Assembly (NCBI GenBank): GCA_900404475.1
Contig: OUQQ01000218.1
Span: 1 to 29,292 of the forward strand
Direction: 5' to 3'
DNA from: Spongospora subterranea
Lineage: Eukaryota > Endomyxa > Phytomyxea > Plasmodiophorida > Plasmodiophoridae
Length of the DNA stretch: 29,292 nucleotides
Position 1 is the stretch's first letter, and each line of letters starts with the position of its first letter. The position numbers and the translations under genes were made by a program. Positions 9,475 through 18,930 of this stretch are shown piece after piece. Under the pieces are notes generated by a model. The model was not told where the DNA came from and searched no databases. It was given only the letters and a program-made list of their open reading frames with translations.

Positions 9475-11986
9475 CTAATGGCTTTTCCTTTTTGGGTGTA
9501 AGGGTAGATTTGTCGTTGGATCAGTCAAGTCGTCCGAATGAATCGATTTTACGTTTTCTTCGCTCTCCGAGCCAGATGTGTCTTCATCTTTCTCAATGAA
9601 GTTCTCGGCCATAAAAGCATGAGACATCAAGTCCTTCGCATCAGGTCGATCATCGGGAGCTCTAAAACTAATCAATTGGGTTGCCATATCGGATGAAACT
9701 GGGCACGCACCTCGTTAAACAGACCCTGATAAAGTCTTGACAGCAATCTGAAAGATTCGTGGGAATCTTCGGAATAGCATTTGAGTTTCCTATGTGATAT
9801 AATGCCCTGAACGGGTTGTCAAAATTGCATTCGGCCCATGGAGATGCGGCAGTGGCCATTTCAATAAGAACACAGCCAAGACTCCATATGTCTACCTGTT
9901 CGTGGATTAAGATAACTGATGGGTTTGCAAGGTAACGGGGATAATGAGCACCTTTCTACCGTAATTCCCTAATAATACTTCTGGAGCCGTCCACAGCGGT
10001 GTATAGTTATATCCAATTGATGGTGCCTCTTTGGAAAGTATATTCTCAAACTGCTTCGCAGACCCGAAATCGGCCAATTTAAGATTTCCGGCTGTATCAA
10101 CAAGGACATTCTTCCCCTATGCATGCGATCAACACCGGTTTAGTCATGTTTGCGAAATCAACAGTACCTTGATATCTCGATGAATTACGTCATTGCGATG
10201 CATATATTCAAGGGCAGAAAGCAGTTGAGCAGTGTACATGCGAATGGTTTCTTCTTGAAAGACTCCAAAGCTGAGAACCCTGACCTTTAAGTTTTGCGGA
10301 ACGAAGTCCAGAAGACGACAAACCTTTCTAATAGAACGTCGATCGATTTTCCGGGAACGTATTCCATTAGGATGTTGAATTTGGTTGCATCTTGTTCAGT
10401 CCCAAGTAAGGAGACAATGTTTGGATGTTTTAGTCTCTTCATCAAATTGATCTCGCTCTGCAATTGGTTCGCCCGTTCCTTATCCTCGAAAGTGGTGAGC
10501 TCAACCTACACAGACAACATAACGTCAGTTCAAAAGTTACTTGAACTGGTCACCGAACCTGCTTAACGGCAATCAGCTCGCCCGTGACAAGCATTCCCAT
10601 GTAAACTTTGCCGAACGACCCTTTGCCAATCATCTCCCCTTTCCTCCATTCCAACTTGGTTTCATACGAAGGTGCCCCATTGCCGCCAGACTGGCCAATT
10701 TGAGACCATGTGTGTGTTTTACGATGAAGTCGACCAATTCCTGAAGAAAGTCGTGGCGATATTCGTCGACGCTCCTTCATACCGGATAATGGCATTCCTG
10801 CTGGCAGAGATTGGAGTGACGACGTCGGCTCCAGCTCAACAGTTTTCTGCCTTAGTTTTGAAGGCTGGGCTAATGGAGCGACAGGAATAGTTTCAACATC
10901 AAATTTGTATGGGCGTAGCACACTTTGTACTCGAGCTTCAATCTAGGGAGAATGAATCAAGCGACGATTATAATGTGGGATACTAGGTACCTGACGGTTT
11001 AACCCGCTTTCTTTGTTTGGTAAAGATGGCGACACTGACGAAGTGATCAGGCAATCTGGACAGCAAATGAGTTTGTCTCTCAACTTTGCTGATACCTTCT
11101 CCAACTGCTTCTGACAAAAAGAACAACGAAAACATTCGATATGGAATTTAGCACCAACAGCAGCGACGACAGTATGCACAGGAATGGCTTCTTTACAGAC
11201 CGAGCACGATACCCGCATTGTTGATGCAGATATATGGTCCGAACAACGAAGCTCTCCTCCAATTGAAAGATATTTGTCTAATTTTGTCCCACATTGAGCA
11301 CATCGAAAACATTTTGCATGATAAAATTCAGCGTTAACTGCAATGCAATCGACGAGAATAGGATCGCCACATGAGGTACAACGATGCGAAAATAGTTCCT
11401 GATAATCTTGCTGACAGTATAAACGGTCGTCTTTCCGGAAAATCATTGAGCCGGATTTCGCTAATGGCCTTAAGCAATTATGACAGGACAGGCATCGATT
11501 ATGATAAATCTTCCCGCTCGCCCTCACAATCTCCTCAGTTTTAACGTCCTCTCCACACCGGGCGCATCTCTCAGTTGGTTGACTGGCATGAATTTGACAA
11601 TAAGGTTTGTTCTCATGATTATAGAATTTCCCATCTAGTCTGACGCCACAGGTTGTACAGCAAAAGTGCTCTGGATGATAATATCCATCTAAGGCGCGAG
11701 TAACGCGTCCATTCATAATTCGGTTATTACATGCCCTGCATATGTGCAAAAACAGCTTCTCAAAATCGGTTTTGCAGTAGAATTCTCCTCTTCTATTGAA
11801 GAATTTCGTTCCATGTAGAGCTTGGCCACATGTGACGCACACGAAGTGTTCTGTATGGAAATTGGCGGTTCCGACGCGGATATACGTAGAAGAGCCAGAG
11901 ATCACTTCGGAACATCCATGACATATTCTGACGTCATGGCCGCTGGACGCTGCGACCGCTGAGTCATTGGCAGCGGCCATCGCCAT
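9475..11986 (-). CDS. five-LIM-domain / MAP3K-like protein kinase fusion
   Basis: Seven exons (11986-10991, 10942-10559, 10505-10324, 10270-10168, 10116-9952, 9895-9711, 9661-9475) sum to 733 residues. Exon 1 encodes five consecutive LIM zinc-finger pairs (about 20-312), for example [21 protein letters not shown] and [21 protein letters not shown] 48-nt phase-0 intron leads into an exon with no nearby ATG of its own and a stop codon directly before it, so the fusion is the natural reading. The kinase (about 432-690) has [10 protein letters not shown], Lys459 in AVK, HRDIK-GKNVLVD (Asp553), LADFGSAK (Asp571) and TAPEVLL. All catalytic residues are present and the style is STE11/MEKK, not LIMK. 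A Ser/acidic tail ends it. A role linking cytoskeletal sites to MAPK signalling is inferred. Confidence 0.85.
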
Positions 11987-12002
11987 CGGCCGCGACCTAC
12001 AA

Positions 12003-12894
12003 AGATTCCTAAGCAGGGAGCGGTTTGATATGCAGTCCTGAACCGGGGTATTACGGGCGACAGCTAGGGAGAGGAACGCTGCCCTGCAGAGCAGTGCAGT
12101 GTGCAGTGAGAAGTGCTGACCCCTGCAGCCTATCGTATGTGTGTTACACTGTCATCACCTGTGAGGACGAGCAACTCTCTGGCTCCTTTCGGTCATTGTT
12201 CATCAACAACATGGAAAATACAACAACCCTCAACTCCACAAACATTATGTGTGTGGTGCATTTGGACGGTCGATCCCTCCTTTACTTCCCAACCAACAAC
12301 CCCACACTCATTAGTCAAAGCACACACCTTGCTCAGTTGAATCGATCAAAATTCCAGAGTGAAGAATCAATTAGATATATTGAAAACATTCTGCATAGTT
12401 GAAGGTTCACTGAAATGAGTTGGCTCAACCGAAAAATTAGTCCTCTGCAAGAACGTTTTATTAATTACTGCAGGTTAGCAGGACAACGATAGTTCGAGGG
12501 CCAATGTGGAAGCCACGCCGATCGTTGCTGCTGGCATATCAAATGCCTGACATATATCGTGAACCTGTCAGCTGCCGACAGCCTGGATTTGAACAGGCAC
12601 TTAGAACCAAACTGAAATCGTATAGACTCGTATACAACGTGGCCCTAAACAAAAGAGTTAACAAAAGGGTTTGACTTTTTTGAAATCTGACAGTTTTATC
12701 AGATCGGACTATCGTTTCCGGGCGGAGAAGTATTATACAGACAGTGCCCTATGTTGTTCAAACAGACGATGTGATCAACGGCATTATGACTGTGAGATTC
12801 GGACTCCGTCGCGGACTTATATCTCCACAGCTTAAATCGCCCAATCGCAACACGTTTGTCGGCTGCTGCACGCATTATCATCACTAATCTCGCC
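12003..12894. other. intergenic region between LIM-kinase and P1
   Basis: The region holds the divergent promoters of two genes. It contains a 125-codon frame (12025-12402, +) with low-complexity Thr/Asn/Ser composition and no domain, which I do not accept as a gene. Near 12085-12125 there is a short repetitive GCAGTG/GCAGAG patch. A partial box-B-like sequence near 12580 on the minus strand does not fold into a tRNA. I see nothing else. Confidence 0.4.
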
Positions 12895-13233
12895 ATGTCG
12901 TTCTTTACCGATGAAACCCAGAAGCAGGAGATGTACTGCACCCTATCGGCTCTAGCCCTTTACGATGATGGATGCGAAGTCACCGTTGAGGCCATGCAGA
13001 GCATGATCGCCGCCGCCAACGGCACCGTCGAGCCCTACTGGCCCAAGCTGTTCGTCGGCGCGCTCAAGGGCAAGGACATTGGCGCCATGGTGATGAACGC
13101 TGGAGCCGGCGGTCCACAGGCATCGGCTGGCCCAGCTGCCAGCGGCGCCGCCGCCGCTGTTGAAGAGGCCGCCCCCGAGCCCGAATCTGAGGAAGAAGAA
13201 GAGGAAGACATGGGATTCTCTCTGTTCGACTAA
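12895..13233 (+). CDS. RPLP1: 60S acidic ribosomal protein P1
   Basis: A single uninterrupted exon encodes 112 residues. The N-terminal dimerisation domain begins MSFFTDETQKQEMYCTLSAL, and ANGTVEPYWPKLFVGALKGK is characteristic of P1. An Ala/Gly-rich hinge follows, then an acidic run and the ending EDMGFSLFD. That ending is the conserved C-terminus that contacts elongation factors and ribosome-inactivating proteins. The protein forms part of the ribosomal stalk with P0 and P2. Codons are strongly C/G-ending (GCC, GTC, AAG) compared with neighbours, as expected for very high expression. The upstream frame is open but lacks an ATG, so the ATG at 12895 is the start. Confidence 0.97.
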   Translation: MSFFTDETQKQEMYCTLSALALYDDGCEVTVEAMQSMIAAANGTVEPYWPKLFVGALKGKDIGAMVMNAGAGGPQASAGPAASGAAAAVEEAAPEPESEEEEEEDMGFSLFD

Positions 13234-13401
13234 GCTCTCAATACATTGCCTTTATCCATTAAGATTCTGTAAATTTCTTGCATATCGACTCTTGTGATCG
13301 GTTGGTTGACCATCGCCTTGTCAACTCAATTTCGTAATGTCTCTGTGACATTACTGCATGTACAGTAGCGCTTCAAGATCGGGCAGTTTCGGAAGCAGTC
13401 T

Positions 13402-14091
13402 ATGAAATCCATTGCGAACTGTGATGAAGTTTTGCTGCTTGGGCCACGTGCGTCAGGCAAATCCCTTTTGGTGAATCGATTGAAGTGTATGGCAATGTTG
13501 TTGGAGTGACCATTTCCGCCTCGTGATCCGAATCAAATATAGGGTTTTGCAATAAGAGTGAGATGAACTTCAATCCCATGCCTACTGTAAGCCATTATTG
13601 AGTTAGAATTATGTTGTCCTATCAGTTCTATTGATTAATTATTTACAGCTGGGAGTTGAGCGAGATGTGATTGCGTTGAAATCAAGGAAGATTGTGTTGA
13701 GGGAAGTCGGTGCGGCGATGATGGCGACCTGGCCTTCCTATATTAATTCGTGCAATCTTCTCTTGGTATTAACCCAATGCTTGCATCGGCAATCCGAGTT
13801 TGATGAAAGCAACAGTTTGTGATAGATCCTTCTGACCGTATCCAGCTGGGAGTTGCTTGCGCTGAATTGATGCAGTGTTTGAGGGATATGCCTGAAGCAG
13901 TTCCCGCTCTCATCGTCTTCACTCATAAAGATTTTCCAATGCCGCCTCCAGCATGGGAACTCAACGCTCTGCTAAGGTTGCCTGATTTGAGATCATCTCC
14001 CAAAGCAGTGAAGTCTATTGATATCAGCGCTATGAACAATGAAGGCATCGACAATCTGCTGTCAACAATCGAATCGATGTTGAGCGCATAA
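13402..14091 (+). CDS. ARL16: ADP-ribosylation-factor-like protein 16
   Basis: Four exons (13402-13486, 13543-13586, 13649-13765, 13816-14091) encode 173 residues, the size of the ARL16 core. The P-loop is LLLGPRASGKSLLVNRLK. The switch region reads PTLGVERDV, then SRKIVLREVGAAMMATWPSY, where the usual DxxGQ is replaced by REVGA, as in ARL16 proteins. NLLLFVIDPSDRIQLGVAC and LLRLPDLRSS also match the family. The guanine-specificity motif is THKD rather than NKxD. ARL16 is an atypical, probably nucleotide-binding GTPase linked in animals to cilia and Golgi traffic. No N-terminal myristoylation glycine is present (MKSIAN). Confidence 0.88.
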
Positions 14092-14136
14092 ACACAATTG
14101 CATTTGTAAGGAAATACACAGCTATTTAAAACAGTT

Positions 14137-14835
14137 CTAGTTGTCTTCTTCGACCGGATCGTCCTCCCTTTCACTGGGCTCACCTTCACCTTCGGAAGAA
14201 TCGTGTGAATGAAACTTTTCCTGTGAAATACCGTCTTCCGGTTCTAGCGGCAATTCATCATTAGCGGCGTCTGGTTCGCTCCTGATATCCCCATCGTCTT
14301 CTTCATCTTCTTCTTCAACGGTATCTACCTTCACGTCGGTTTGCGCATTGGCTTCATCTTCAGCGTCAACGGCGGCGCCAGATTTCGCTTTGCTAATTTT
14401 CTTTCTCGACGTGGATAACTCTAGAACACCACGAGTTAGTCCTTCGTTTGTGATATATAGATTCTGAAATAACCTGATCGCATCTCTTGCAATGGGCTGA
14501 CAAAATCTTCGAAATCCATTTCAACAAGAGCAGATAAAACGTCATCGCCAGAAATTGTCTTCCTTTTACGAGATGACGAGATGTTATTGGCGACGGTAGA
14601 TGCATATAGTATCCATACGCTTGTCGCTTTGGCCATTGCTAACCTGGCGTCCTTGCCAACCTATTTGCCAAGCGTAAATGAAAACAGATACACATTAATG
14701 GTGTTCACGACTGTGAGCTGATTAACGAATCATGATCAGAGTCATTGAACAATCCTCGACCTGATAATGTTTGGGCAGAGCATTCCTGATGATACGGGCG
14801 ATGCTGGCAATAGGCAGATCGAAGGCCTCATCCAT
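14137..14835 (-). CDS. POLE3: DNA polymerase epsilon histone-fold subunit (POLE3/Dpb4)
   Basis: Three exons (14835-14761, 14660-14474, 14420-14137) give 181 residues. The histone fold is complete: LPIASIARIIRNALPKHYQ, then VGKDARLAMAKATSVWILYA and NNISSSRKRKTISGDDVLSA, and finally MDFEDFVSPLQEM. This matches POLE3/Dpb4 (also CHRAC17). A Lys-rich stretch and a long Glu/Asp/Ser-rich acidic tail (EEEDEEDDGD onward) follow, as in animal POLE3. The protein should pair with POLE4/Dpb3 in the Pol epsilon holoenzyme and possibly in a CHRAC-type remodeller. The ATG at 14835 is chosen because it directly precedes the histone fold; an upstream open frame lies in a duplicated region. Confidence 0.93.
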
Positions 14836-14836
14836 G

Positions 14837-14950
14837 GTTGGTGTGGGCGATATATCCTCACCGGCCAGACCTGTTTTGAAGATGGGTCTACTGTCGACAA
14901 TGGCCGTCCCCGTTCCTGTCACTATTGGCCTTAACAGGACTGGCTCTCTG

Positions 14951-14995
<45 letters not shown>

Positions 14996-15211
14996 CGTCT
15001 CGGTGTCCCCAGATCCCCTCCTGTTGTAGTGCTCTACGGCCTAACACCCCTATCACGTCTCCGAGCCCAGATCATGGAATGGATTGGGATTTCCAGNGTT
15101 GGTGTGGGCGATATATCCTCACCGGCCAGACCTGTTTTGAAGATGGGTCTACTGTCGACAATGGCCGTCCCCGTTCCTGTCACTATTGGCCTTAACAGGA
15201 CTGGCTCTCTG

Positions 15212-15254
<43 letters not shown>

Positions 15255-15355
15255 CGTCTCGGTGTCCCCAGATCCCCTCCTGTTGTAGTGCTCTACGGCC
15301 TAACACCCCTATCACGTCTCCGAGCCCAGATCATGGAATGGATTGGGATTTCCAG
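14837..15355. repeat. direct duplication across a one-base gap, with (CT)n microsatellite
   Basis: Bases 14837-15096 are repeated at 15098-15355. The copies look identical except for about 2 bases in the length of a CT microsatellite (near 14950-14992 and 15210-15252). A single undetermined base (n) at 15097 separates them. Two overlapping contig ends joined without merging would look exactly like this. The region covers the 5' flank of POLE3, so the true promoter is probably one copy. Confidence 0.9.
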
Positions 15356-15515
15356 GCTGCAAGAATCCGACTAGACAATATAAGCCCTAGAAACCTGATT
15401 GATCTCATGCCCTTTCGGCGCGATATAAATCTATTCGAATTCGATAATTGACCAGGCGCAACGATCTAAAAACAAATCGGAGCGAACAGCGATGACGTCA
15501 TCAAGGGCCAAACAT

Positions 15516-15920
15516 TTATTTTAGCAATCCGTTTATGGAGTTTTCGAATCGGTAGCAAATATTCAATACAGCACAAACGGAGATAAGCACGTTCAATTCA
15601 AAACTTCTTAGAGCTCGGTGCTCAACCAATGCACAAATTAATGCTTTGCTACATCTCATCACCATCGTTTGCAGTAGCAGTTGATCCCATTCAGAAAACC
15701 GGTCTTTTTGCTGACCAGAATCTTGTTGATCGGTGATACGAGTTGAAGGACTGGTGGGAAAGTCAAATCCAATGGTGCCAACGGTGAATGCCATGGCAGT
15801 AGAGATGCACTTATCCAAAGGGTCGACACCAATCGAGTTGGAGTTCTCTCCAGGTACTAATACACTAGGATATGGAAAGGGGCCCTAGTAGTCACGACAA
15901 TGATGGCCAAAACGCATCAT
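15516..15920 (-). CDS. hypothetical small protein
   Basis: Two exons (15920-15896, 15856-15516) join in phase 1 over a 39-nt intron to give 121 residues, starting MMRFGHHC. The body contains NSNSIGVDPLDKCISTAMAF, and later FSEWDQLLLQTMVMRCSKAL and a hydrophobic helix LNVLISVCAVLNICYRF. I recognise no family. The second exon lacks an ATG at its start, which favours the added first exon. A compact helical protein is suggested, but function is unknown. Confidence 0.42.
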
Positions 15921-16291
15921 CCAGACAACAGATGGGACGAACAAAAAACGCCGAAGCACCTTCACTGATTATGCAAGCGACAGCTAATGATTATCACATC
16001 GACTATCGTGTTTCAAGAAAAAAGCGTGAATTTTGGTAAATACGGGCTTTTATTCGTTGGGCAATGGCAAATTGTTGCCGCCCCCTGTTTTTCAACGGCG
16101 ACAATTGGAAGAATGATTCTGGCTCCAGAGCCCGTGATCCTCCACGGCCGGCCGCACGGGGTCCGCCGCCCAACCCATGGCAGAGTTAACCCTTGGTTGT
16201 TTCGTGACCGCATTGACTGCACTAGTCGGCGCGCGAATTGTATTTTTGGACATACGTAGTATACTGGCCCACGTGTTTGGCGGACGTTGCT
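15921..16291. other. intergenic, divergent promoter region
   Basis: This stretch separates the hypothetical minus-strand gene from the plus-strand BPL_N gene. It includes a GC-rich patch with a ggccggcc palindrome near 16146. Short frames on both strands have no domain. I see no RNA gene. Confidence 0.4.
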
Positions 16292-17257
16292 ATGAGAAAC
16301 ATGATTGGCAAGGTCTTCATATCGGCGGTTGCCGTCGTTGCTGTAATCGTTGTCGTCTGTTTCATGTGTGCCAAGACGTCACCGTCGCCGACCACCGGTC
16401 GGTTGTCGGTGTCGCCCAAGAACGTCCTAGTCTATGCTGGTGAGGGGACAAGCCGGCTATGTGTAAAAGAAACGCTGGCGTGTTTCCGGCAATATATGTC
16501 GAATGATTATAATTTCAGAGAAGCGTCGGCCAAATATCTTTCCGAGGTTTGCCGATTGCACCACGTTGGCTTTACCATTGCTAAACTGTGTTAGGGAGAT
16601 TGGATATCGACCACCTCCATGATAATAATACCTGGTGGCAGAGCCTCACCATACGCCAAGGACCTCTCACCAACGGCGACTGGGCATATTCGAAACTTTG
16701 TTGAAGCTGGGGGTGTTTTCATCGGTATAGGGTAAAACTACCTCATTTCAGACAAGAAAAATGAACAGCGTTTTTGAGCAGGTATTGGAGCGGGAGGATA
16801 TTTTGCTGCAAAATCACTTGAATTCGCAAAAGGCTCTGCCGATGAGATCTGCTGCAGCCACGACCTTGAATTCTTCGATGGAGTTGCAATTGGGCCCTTG
16901 GTCACGTACGATTATCTTTCTCGGGCCGGCGCCAGTGCGATGAAAATCGTCCCCGATTGGGATTTAACATCGTCGACTACCCTGTACTATAATGGAGGTG
17001 CATATTTCCAGCTGAGCAGCAACGATGAAAGCACGAGGATCCTGGCCAGATATGAACAACAAAGTGACCGTGCTGCTATTGTATTGGTGAAGGTTGGCAA
17101 GGGTAAGGCTCTCCTGTCTGGCGTCCACTTCGAATTTGATCCAGAATCGGCATTTCCTGACGAGCCCGAAGGTAAACCCCTTGTCAACGAGTTACGGCAG
17201 CACGATCAACACCGACGTGCGTTTGTTCAAGAGTTGCTCAAGCGTGTTGGGTTTTAA
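16292..17257 (+). CDS. membrane-anchored BPL_N (amidotransferase-like) protein without ligase
   Basis: Three exons (16292-16546, 16595-16724, 16782-17257) give 286 residues. Residues about 7-25 (VFISAVAVVAVIVVVCFMC) form a signal anchor. The rest matches the N-terminal domain of fungal biotin-protein ligase (BPL_N): NVLVYAGEGTS, MIIIPGGRASPYAKDL, VFIGIGAGGYFAAKSLEF, TTLYYNGGAYF and ALLSGVHFEFDPE. In yeast Bpl1 the equivalent of FIGIGAGGYF has a Cys nucleophile position (FIGFCAGGYF); here it is Gly, while the His and Glu of VHFEFD remain. No biotin ligase catalytic domain follows. The product is therefore a non-enzymatic or altered amidotransferase-like protein facing outside the cytosol. A 3' splice variant is possible (see 17304-17500). 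Confidence 0.8.
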
Positions 17258-17529
17258 CCGAACGCCCTGGACCATTCGTACAACGTTGATAACTCTCAAC
17301 AGATAAACACAACACGATTTTCTCAAAATAATTCGGGCCAGGTCGTGGTCAATCAGCAAACCAATCTTGACCTTGAAATGAATCGATTTACGCTCATGAG
17401 AGCAGCGGGCACTCAACGGGTTCTGACTCATCAAACGTGGGAGAACAACCGTTTTCAGTCACTGCAGCCGGTTCCACAAAACGCGACAAGTGTGCTTTAA
17501 AAAGTCGTCGGCCAACCGTATTTAGCCTA
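17258..17529 (+). other. possible alternative 3' exon of the BPL_N gene
   Basis: An open frame from about 17304 ends with a stop near 17500 and carries DLEMNRFTLMRAAGTQRVL. It could be joined in phase 0 from the Arg codon of ELLKR by a 57-nt GT-AG intron, replacing the VGF end. The unspliced end (LLKRVGF) resembles the yeast homologue better, so the short form is the default. Otherwise this is 3' untranslated sequence. Confidence 0.25.
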
Positions 17530-18015
17530 TCAGAACCTCTGTATCTGTAGGGGGGACATATTATCTAACAGCCCTGGCAATTTCACAGACTCATGCTGCC
17601 GATTGGTCAGGAACTGCCCGCTTCCAGAAATGTAGCGCGTTTCTCTAGTTAGCCCTTTGTTGCACACGATTTTGACACGAAGGTTTTCGAGGAAACAGGA
17701 TTTTGTGATCAACACAATTGAGAGTGGTGTAGCCTTTGAAGACAAACAGCTGAAGGTGGTTTGTGAATCTCTTACCAACGCCCGTTTTGCGTTGTGATGT
17801 GGCAATTGGGTATGAATCCGTAAATTAAGAAAGAGATAAAAACAACTTACCATTGTGATGCGTCCCCAAAACCAGAAACCATATTTACTGCAGAACCCTT
17901 GAACTGTGGAATTAATAAGGTTGTAAAGTAGAGGGATCTTGCCGCTAGTGGACGGATTGTGACAATTGCTCATTACATCAGCGTGGCTGATTACTTGTGA
18001 ACGAAATATAACCAT
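17530..18015 (-). CDS. hypothetical protein, exon structure uncertain
   Basis: The first exon (from ATG 18015) encodes MVIFRSQVISHADVMSN and ends with KYGFWFWGRITM at a good GTAAGT donor near 17850. The next probable exon starts RFTNHLQLFVFKGYTTLN and carries CVDHKILFPRKP. A second frame through the same DNA stays open to 17530, so the 3' end is unresolved. Alternating hydrophobic strands suggest a beta-rich fold, but I recognise no family. Confidence 0.38.
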   Translation of the reverse strand: MVIFRSQVISHADVMSNCHNPSTSGKIPLLYNLINSTVQGFCSKYGFWFWGRITMVSCFYLFLNLRIHTQLPHHNAKRALVRDSQTTFSCLSSKATPLSIVLITKSCFLENLRVKIVCNKGLTRETRYISGSGQFLTNRQHESVKLPGLLDNMSPLQIQRF

Positions 18016-18114
18016 TCTTGGTCACAGGCGTCGCGACCAGCGTCGACACCTCGAGTCGCCTTTTGCTTCATTCCGCCTTCACAGTTCGTTGCTTTTAGGA
18101 TTGCCTGAATTCCG

Positions 18115-18160
18115 GCGCTTGTCATCTGGTTGAACGCGCGCTTGTCATCTGGTTAAACGC
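18115..18160. repeat. tandem 23-base duplication
   Basis: Two adjacent 23-base units starting gcgcttgtcatctggtt differ at one position (tgaac versus taaac). Confidence 0.9.
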
Positions 18161-18195
18161 GATTTTTATGTCGGACCCTCGGACGGCAGCAAACC

Positions 18196-18275
18196 AGGTT
18201 CGGGTTGGGTTTGGGTTGGTTGTTTCAGGGCTCACCCAGGCCGGGTTGGGTCTGGGTTGAGGTCGCTCAACCCTG
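18196..18275 (+). repeat. G-rich GGGTT-type tract
   Basis: Irregular tandem units of gggttgggtttgggttgg recur (near 18201 and again near 18243), with a related piece near 18758. Four closely spaced G runs could form a G-quadruplex. The units resemble, but are not, a regular telomere repeat. Confidence 0.6.
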
Positions 18276-18930
18276 TTTATATATACAGTACGCTATAATG
18301 GAGTACTGTTTAAGTGTGTACACCGATCACTATAGTGTATATACAGCTCAGGGCGGCTTCTCGGGAGTGCGGAGTCGGCAGCCGACGGGGGAATCCCCTA
18401 CTGTAGCATTTGGAAACAAGCCAAGATCTTGATCTATCGTCGTGGTAGTGCCAGCACCAGACGACGTTGTCATTTTTTGCTAAAACAGCACGGTCAATCT
18501 TGTGCATTCCTGCTTCCAGCGCGAAACGTGAGTGCAACTTTTCAGACACCGGAAGCACCATCACCGATAAGAAAGAAGTATTGAACATTCAAAGGTCGAC
18601 TCAGTGTTATTTTTGAAATCCGACCATGATCTTTGAAACTTGTGACTCTAAGTACACATATGGATTAGCGACGTAAAATTTACACATCAATATTTCGAGT
18701 TCAGAATTTGAAATGAACATAGGTTCTTTACTCAATATACAGTATAGTGTATAAATGCCGGGTTGGTTCAGGGTCAGGCAAAAACGGTTGACCCGCATTT
18801 TGTCAGTACCATGCTCAACTCTACCTGCCCCCCATGACCTCATCAATCACTGCTAGACCTAACTGGGTTGCGCCCGTTGATCGATTCGTATCGGAAACGG
18901 ACACCTGGTGACACTAGCGAAAAGGTCATA

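Larger units (their letters stand above)
18016..18930. other. repeat-containing intergenic region
   Basis: No convincing gene. It contains a 23-base tandem duplication (18115-18160), a G-rich tract (18196-18275), and TA-rich segments with 'tatagtgtata' at about 18333 and again near 18742. A minus-strand frame starting at 18474 is Thr/Ser-rich and short. An upstream exon of the next gene might lie in 18754-18930. Confidence 0.4.

Noticed and set aside
12025..12402. 125-codon plus-strand frame.
   Set aside because: Low-complexity Thr/Asn/Ser composition, no domain, and it starts in the promoter region of the LIM-kinase.
12560..12660. tRNA candidate on the minus strand with a gttcaaatcc box-B-like sequence and a gtata/tatac hairpin.
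   Set aside because: The T-arm needs an 8-base loop, the anticodon-like loop is 6 bases, and no acceptor stem or box A pairs.
14771..15451. Long plus-strand frame through the CT microsatellite, with internal repeats.
   Set aside because: It is antisense to POLE3 exon 1 and made of the duplicated flank; its repeats come from the assembly duplication.
16177..16443. Cys/Arg-rich frame overlapping the BPL_N gene.
   Set aside because: A shadow of the signal-anchor exon in another frame.
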